Shown: positions 61,316-64,000 of the stretch, in pieces
Position numbering within the stretch: position 1 is the first letter of the stretch
Layout: the number at the start of each line of letters is the position of its first letter
NCBI GenBank assembly: GCA_030440445.1
Contig: CP098528.1
Location: forward strand, 124,001-188,000
DNA length: 64,000 bases
DNA from: Halomonas sp. KG2
Lineage (GTDB): Bacteria > Pseudomonadota > Gammaproteobacteria > Pseudomonadales > Halomonadaceae
Direction of reading: 5' to 3'
Position numbers and translations under genes: made by a program
The notes under the pieces: generated by a model
What the model saw: only the letters and a program-made list of their open reading frames with translations
What the model was told of the DNA's origin: nothing
Database searches by the model: none

Positions 61316-61412
61316 GGGGTGGTGTGCATTGCACGCCATCCCTGCATTATGTGAAGCAGCTAAGCGCTGCTTTATGTGTACCGGGGAGCCGTAAGGCGCT
61401 ATCACCCAACTG
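61316..61412 (+). promoter_or_regulatory. rplKA leader with hairpins and probable L1-binding site
   Basis: The 123-base gap before rplK holds a 12-base-pair hairpin (61316-61327 with 61331-61342), a second hairpin (AAGCAGC/GCTGCTT, 61354-61372) and then CGGGGAGCCG...GGCGCTATCACCC (about 61381-61408). The last resembles the L1 binding element found in L11 operon leaders, which mimics the 23S rRNA site. Autogenous control by L1 is inferred. Confidence 0.6.
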
Positions 61413-61423
61413 GAGTATTTAGC

Positions 61424-61855
61424 ATGGCCAAGAAAGTACAGGCTTATATCAAACTGCAGGTTGCTGCAGGTAAAGCCAATCCTAGTCCGCCCGTCGGCCC
61501 CGCGCTGGGTCAGCACGGCGTGAACATCATGGAATTCTGTAAGGCGTTCAACGCGGCTACTCAAGAAATTGAGCCAGGTCTGCCGACGCCTGTCGTGATC
61601 ACCGTTTACTCTGACCGTAGCTTCACGTTCGTCACCAAGACGCCGCCTGCTGCCGTACTGCTGAAAAAAGCAGCGGGCATCAAGTCTGGTTCTGGTGAGC
61701 CGAACAAGAAGAAGGTTGGTACCGTTACGCGTGAACAGCTCGAAGAGATCGCTAAGACCAAAGAGCCCGATATGACGGCTTCTGATCTCGATGCCGCGGT
61801 GCGCACCATCGCTGGCAGCGCTCGTAGCATGGGCCTAAACGTGGAGGGTCTCTGA
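61424..61855 (+). CDS. rplK: 50S ribosomal protein L11
   Basis: L11 is part of the GTPase-associated centre of the large subunit. The 143 residues show [39 protein letters not shown] and the rRNA-binding C-terminal domain ending [13 protein letters not shown] chose ATG 61424 with GGAG eight bases upstream; the open frame extends 16 codons earlier into the leader but is not L11-like. rplA follows after two bases. Confidence 0.98.
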   Translation: MAKKVQAYIKLQVAAGKANPSPPVGPALGQHGVNIMEFCKAFNAATQEIEPGLPTPVVITVYSDRSFTFVTKTPPAAVLLKKAAGIKSGSGEPNKKKVGTVTREQLEEIAKTKEPDMTASDLDAAVRTIAGSARSMGLNVEGL

Positions 61856-61857
61856 TC

Positions 61858-62550
61858 ATGGCTAAACTAACTAAGCGCGCGAAAGTTATTCGCGAGAAAG
61901 TAGACCCGAACAAAGCTTACTCTCTTGAAGAAGCGGTTGCGCTGCTCGCTGAGCTGTCCACCGTTAAATTCAAAGAGTCCTTGGATGTGGCGATCAACCT
62001 TGGTGTTGATCCGCGTAAATCTGACCAAGTTGTACGTGGCGCTACTGTCATGCCTAACGGTACTGGCAAAGACGTACGCGTAGCGGTCTTCACCCAGGGT
62101 GCTAACGCCGATGCTGCTAAAGAAGCAGGCGCTGACATCGTAGGTATGGAAGATTTGGCTGAGCAAGTCAAAAAAGGCGTGATGGATTTTGACGTCGTGA
62201 TTGCCTCTCCAGATGCTATGCGTGTTGTCGGTCAGCTGGGTCAGATTCTTGGTCCGCGCGGCCTGATGCCTAACCCGAAAGTTGGTACCGTTACACCTGA
62301 CGTTGCCACTGCGGTTAAAAATGCTAAGGCAGGCCAGGTGCGTTTCCGTACCGACAAAAATGGCATTATCCACACAACGTTGGGTAAAGCTGATTTTGAA
62401 GCATCTGCTGTTCTGGGTAACCTGGAAGCGCTGGTTGCTGACCTTAAGAGGCTCAAGCCGAGCTCTTCTAAAGGTATCTACTTTAAGAAAGTCACCCTGT
62501 CCACTACCATGGGCCCGGGCTTGACTATCGACCATTCTGCGTTGGTATAA
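61858..62550 (+). CDS. rplA: 50S ribosomal protein L1
   Basis: L1 forms the mobile stalk at the E site and represses its own operon in bacteria. The 230 residues contain [12 protein letters not shown], the [15 protein letters not shown] region, [20 protein letters not shown] and the C-terminal [17 protein letters not shown]. The gap to rplK of two bases shows coupling. Identification is secure. Confidence 0.98.
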   Translation: MAKLTKRAKVIREKVDPNKAYSLEEAVALLAELSTVKFKESLDVAINLGVDPRKSDQVVRGATVMPNGTGKDVRVAVFTQGANADAAKEAGADIVGMEDLAEQVKKGVMDFDVVIASPDAMRVVGQLGQILGPRGLMPNPKVGTVTPDVATAVKNAKAGQVRFRTDKNGIIHTTLGKADFEASAVLGNLEALVADLKRLKPSSSKGIYFKKVTLSTTMGPGLTIDHSALV

Positions 62551-62849
62551 GCAGGTAGTCGTACGATTTTTGTAAGAACCGAGCAAGAACTTTGCGGTCC
62601 CCTGTTAATGCGTAAGCCAGGCAGGGCATCGTCAAAGACCGCAGGTGCCGCATCTTTTAGAGGTGCGGCTTAATCGCCCTTAAAGCGCCTGCGCAGATGG
62701 TGTGGCCGCCAGTTGGTTGAGGTTTTTAGCCAAACCGCTTTCTGGTGAGCACCATCCCCCCAAGGCTTCCAGCGTTATTTATTTATCGTCTGGAAGAGAT
62801 GGTAACCACCGGAGCCTGTTGTGGGTTCCGGCACGAAGGAGTGATCACT
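62551..62849 (+). promoter_or_regulatory. rplJL leader region (L10-type leader)
   Basis: This 299-base gap has no gene. It contains an 8-base-pair hairpin, GCCGCATC with GGTGCGGC (62647-62669), and further G/C-rich pairing segments before the AAGGAG of rplJ. In other gammaproteobacteria the equivalent leader binds the L10-L7/L12 complex to control translation; I infer the same here. A promoter for rplJL is also expected, but I cannot fix its hexamers. Confidence 0.6.
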
Positions 62850-63353
62850 GTGCCACTAGCACTTGAAGGCAAGAAAGCGATTGTTGCCGAGGTCAGTGAA
62901 GCGGCCAAGGGCGCACTCTCCGTCGTAGTTGCCGATTCTCGCGGCGTTACAGTCGGTAAAATGACCGACCTGCGTAAGCAAGCGCGTGAGAATGGCGTCC
63001 AGCTGCGTGTTGTTCGCAACACTCTGGCACGCCGCGCCCTCGAAGGTACTCAGTGGGAGTGCCTGAACGAGAGCTTTGTTGGTCCTACTCTGCTGGCTTT
63101 CTCTACTGAGCACCCGGGCGCTGCCGCTCGTTTGTTCAAAGAGTTCGCGAAGCAAGATCAGAACTTCGAAGTGAAGGCGCTGGCCTACGAAGGTGAGCTG
63201 ATTCCGGCTGCTGACATCGATCGTCTGGCAACCCTACCGACTTACGACGAAGCAATTGCCAAGTTGATGTCGGTAATGAAAGAAGCCTCCGCTGGCAAGC
63301 TGGTTCGTACTCTGGCCGCTCTGCGCGACCAGAAGCAAGAAGAAGCTGCATAA
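62850..63353 (+). CDS. rplJ: 50S ribosomal protein L10
   Basis: L10 anchors L7/L12 dimers on the ribosome. The 167 residues match the family throughout ([71 protein letters not shown]). The start is GTG 62850, preceded by AAGGAG at 62836-62841; an upstream in-frame start exists in the leader but the N-terminus would not be L10-like. rplL follows after 112 bases. Confidence 0.97.
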   Translation: MPLALEGKKAIVAEVSEAAKGALSVVVADSRGVTVGKMTDLRKQARENGVQLRVVRNTLARRALEGTQWECLNESFVGPTLLAFSTEHPGAAARLFKEFAKQDQNFEVKALAYEGELIPAADIDRLATLPTYDEAIAKLMSVMKEASAGKLVRTLAALRDQKQEEAA

Positions 63354-63465
63354 GCAGGCCTTTTTGCAAGCAGTCTGCGCTGCATAAGCAGGGCGCTGCT
63401 TGAACCATGCAATGAACCCTGAGCACTCGGTAGACCGAGGCTCCCGCAAAGTTAGGAATGAGACA

Positions 63466-63837
63466 ATGGCACTGACCAAAGACGATATCATCAATGCTGT
63501 AGCCGACATGTCCGTAATGGAAGTTGTCGAGCTGATCGAAGCAATGGAAGAGAAATTCGGCGTTTCTGCTGCAGCAGCCGTAATGGCTGGTCCGGCTGGC
63601 GGCGGCGAAGCAGCTGCTGAAGAACAGACTGAATTTGATCTGGTACTGACCTCTGCTGGTGACAAGAAAGTTAACGTCATCAAAGCAGTTCGTGAAATCA
63701 CTGGTCTTGGCCTGAAAGAAGCCAAAGGTGCAGTTGATGGCGCGCCGGCTACCATCAAAGAAGCAATGTCTAAAGAAGACGCTGAAGCAGCTAAAACCAA
63801 GCTGGAAGAAGCGGGCGCAAGCGTCGAGCTCAAGTAA
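63466..63837 (+). CDS. rplL: 50S ribosomal protein L7/L12
   Basis: L7/L12 is the flexible stalk protein that recruits translation factors. The 123 residues show the N-terminal dimer domain ([20 protein letters not shown]), an Ala/Gly-rich hinge ([19 protein letters not shown]) and the C-terminal factor-binding domain ([20 protein letters not shown], then [20 protein letters not shown]). ATG 63466 is preceded by AGGAATGAGAC. An open frame extends 22 codons upstream without similarity. Confidence 0.98.
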   Translation: MALTKDDIINAVADMSVMEVVELIEAMEEKFGVSAAAAVMAGPAGGGEAAAEEQTEFDLVLTSAGDKKVNVIKAVREITGLGLKEAKGAVDGAPATIKEAMSKEDAEAAKTKLEEAGASVELK

Positions 63838-63881
63838 TTCTTGTGCTGACGGCTTTACGCGCTGCGTAAGCTTCCACGGCT

Positions 63882-63913
63882 GGCGGCGGGCTTATCCCGC
63901 TGCCGGCCTTTTT
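63882..63913 (+). terminator. Attenuator-like hairpin between rplL and the expected rpoB
   Basis: GGCGGCGGG (63882-63890) pairs with CCCGCTGCC (63896-63904), one G-U pair included, around CTTAT, followed by GGCCTTTTTCTG. In other gammaproteobacteria a partial terminator at this place lowers rpoBC transcription relative to rplJL; the same is likely. No rpoB start is visible before the window ends. Confidence 0.8.
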
Positions 63914-64000
63914 CTGTTGTATCATGTTGCTCGGCAGCATTACAGCAGGAAGGCTGCGGTAAGAAGCAGCAAAACAGTAAGACCGTTGTTGTGAAGCGTA

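Noticed and set aside
61867..62586. Minus-strand open frame of 239 codons opposite rplA
   Set aside because: Antisense to a highly expressed ribosomal protein gene with strong codon bias, which commonly leaves long open frames on the other strand.

Overview
The window reads as chromosomal DNA of a motile, aerobic gammaproteobacterium, most likely a member of the Halomonadaceae (Halomonas/Vreelandella type). This assignment is an inference from protein resemblance and gene order: an enteric-like cheRBYZ-flhBA-flhE block joined to a Pseudomonas-like flhF-fliA-motCD block, a split class II ribonucleotide reductase (NrdJa/NrdJb), fabAB, and the birA-coaX-tRNA-secE-nusG-rpl block. I see no insertion sequence, prophage, CRISPR array or rRNA operon, and all genes look intact except the chemoreceptor cut by the left edge.

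Region by region. (1) 1-18.7 kb, plus strand: chemotaxis and flagellar block with three chemoreceptors (one partial, one with a cytosolic PAS plus a periplasmic domain), cheR, cheB, cheY, cheZ, flhB, flhA, an unusually long flhF, an unrecognised gene where flhG would be expected, flhE, fliA, a MotA/MotB-type stator pair, and a phytochrome-like diguanylate cyclase whose chromophore pocket looks degenerate. (2) 18.7-22.5 kb: a small exported protein, then nrdJa-nrdJb behind a pair of NrdR-box-like sites. (3) 22.6-30.5 kb: Crp/Fnr-type regulator, uvrA, a YajR-like MFS exporter, ssb, and an RmlD-like protein coupled to a PlsC-type acyltransferase. (4) 30.5-34.4 kb: fabA-fabB and a PAS-GGDEF-EAL protein. 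(5) 34.4-44.4 kb: a light/oxidative-stress type cluster in which a LitR/CarH-like MerR regulator, photolyase, SnoaL-like protein, SDR, flavin amine oxidase, DUF1365, cyclopropane synthase-like methyltransferase and DUF2878 run as one minus-strand operon, flanked by a divergent renalase-like flavoprotein and a TIGR01777 epimerase. (6) 44.4-55.5 kb: rapA, an Lgt-like/TlpA fusion, a branched-chain amino acid type ABC transporter whose binding protein is convergent to its permease/ATPase genes, and an NSS sodium symporter. (7) 55.8-64 kb: typA, birA, coaX, tRNA-Tyr/Gly/Thr/Trp, secE, nusG, rplK, rplA, rplJ, rplL, ending just before the expected rpoB. The tuf gene that commonly lies between tRNA-Thr and tRNA-Trp is absent.

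Functional picture: chemoreceptors signal through CheY/CheZ to a flagellum whose export gate, sigma-28 and stator genes are contiguous. Two cyclic-di-GMP enzymes (one next to the stator genes, one next to fabAB) probably add motility/biofilm control. The photolyase cluster combines DNA repair with membrane-lipid modification under a regulator that seems to have lost its B12-binding residues. Together with the chromophore-pocket losses in the phytochrome-like protein, this gives two proteins from photoreceptor families that both appear to lack their usual cofactor residues; these are the points I find most worth testing.
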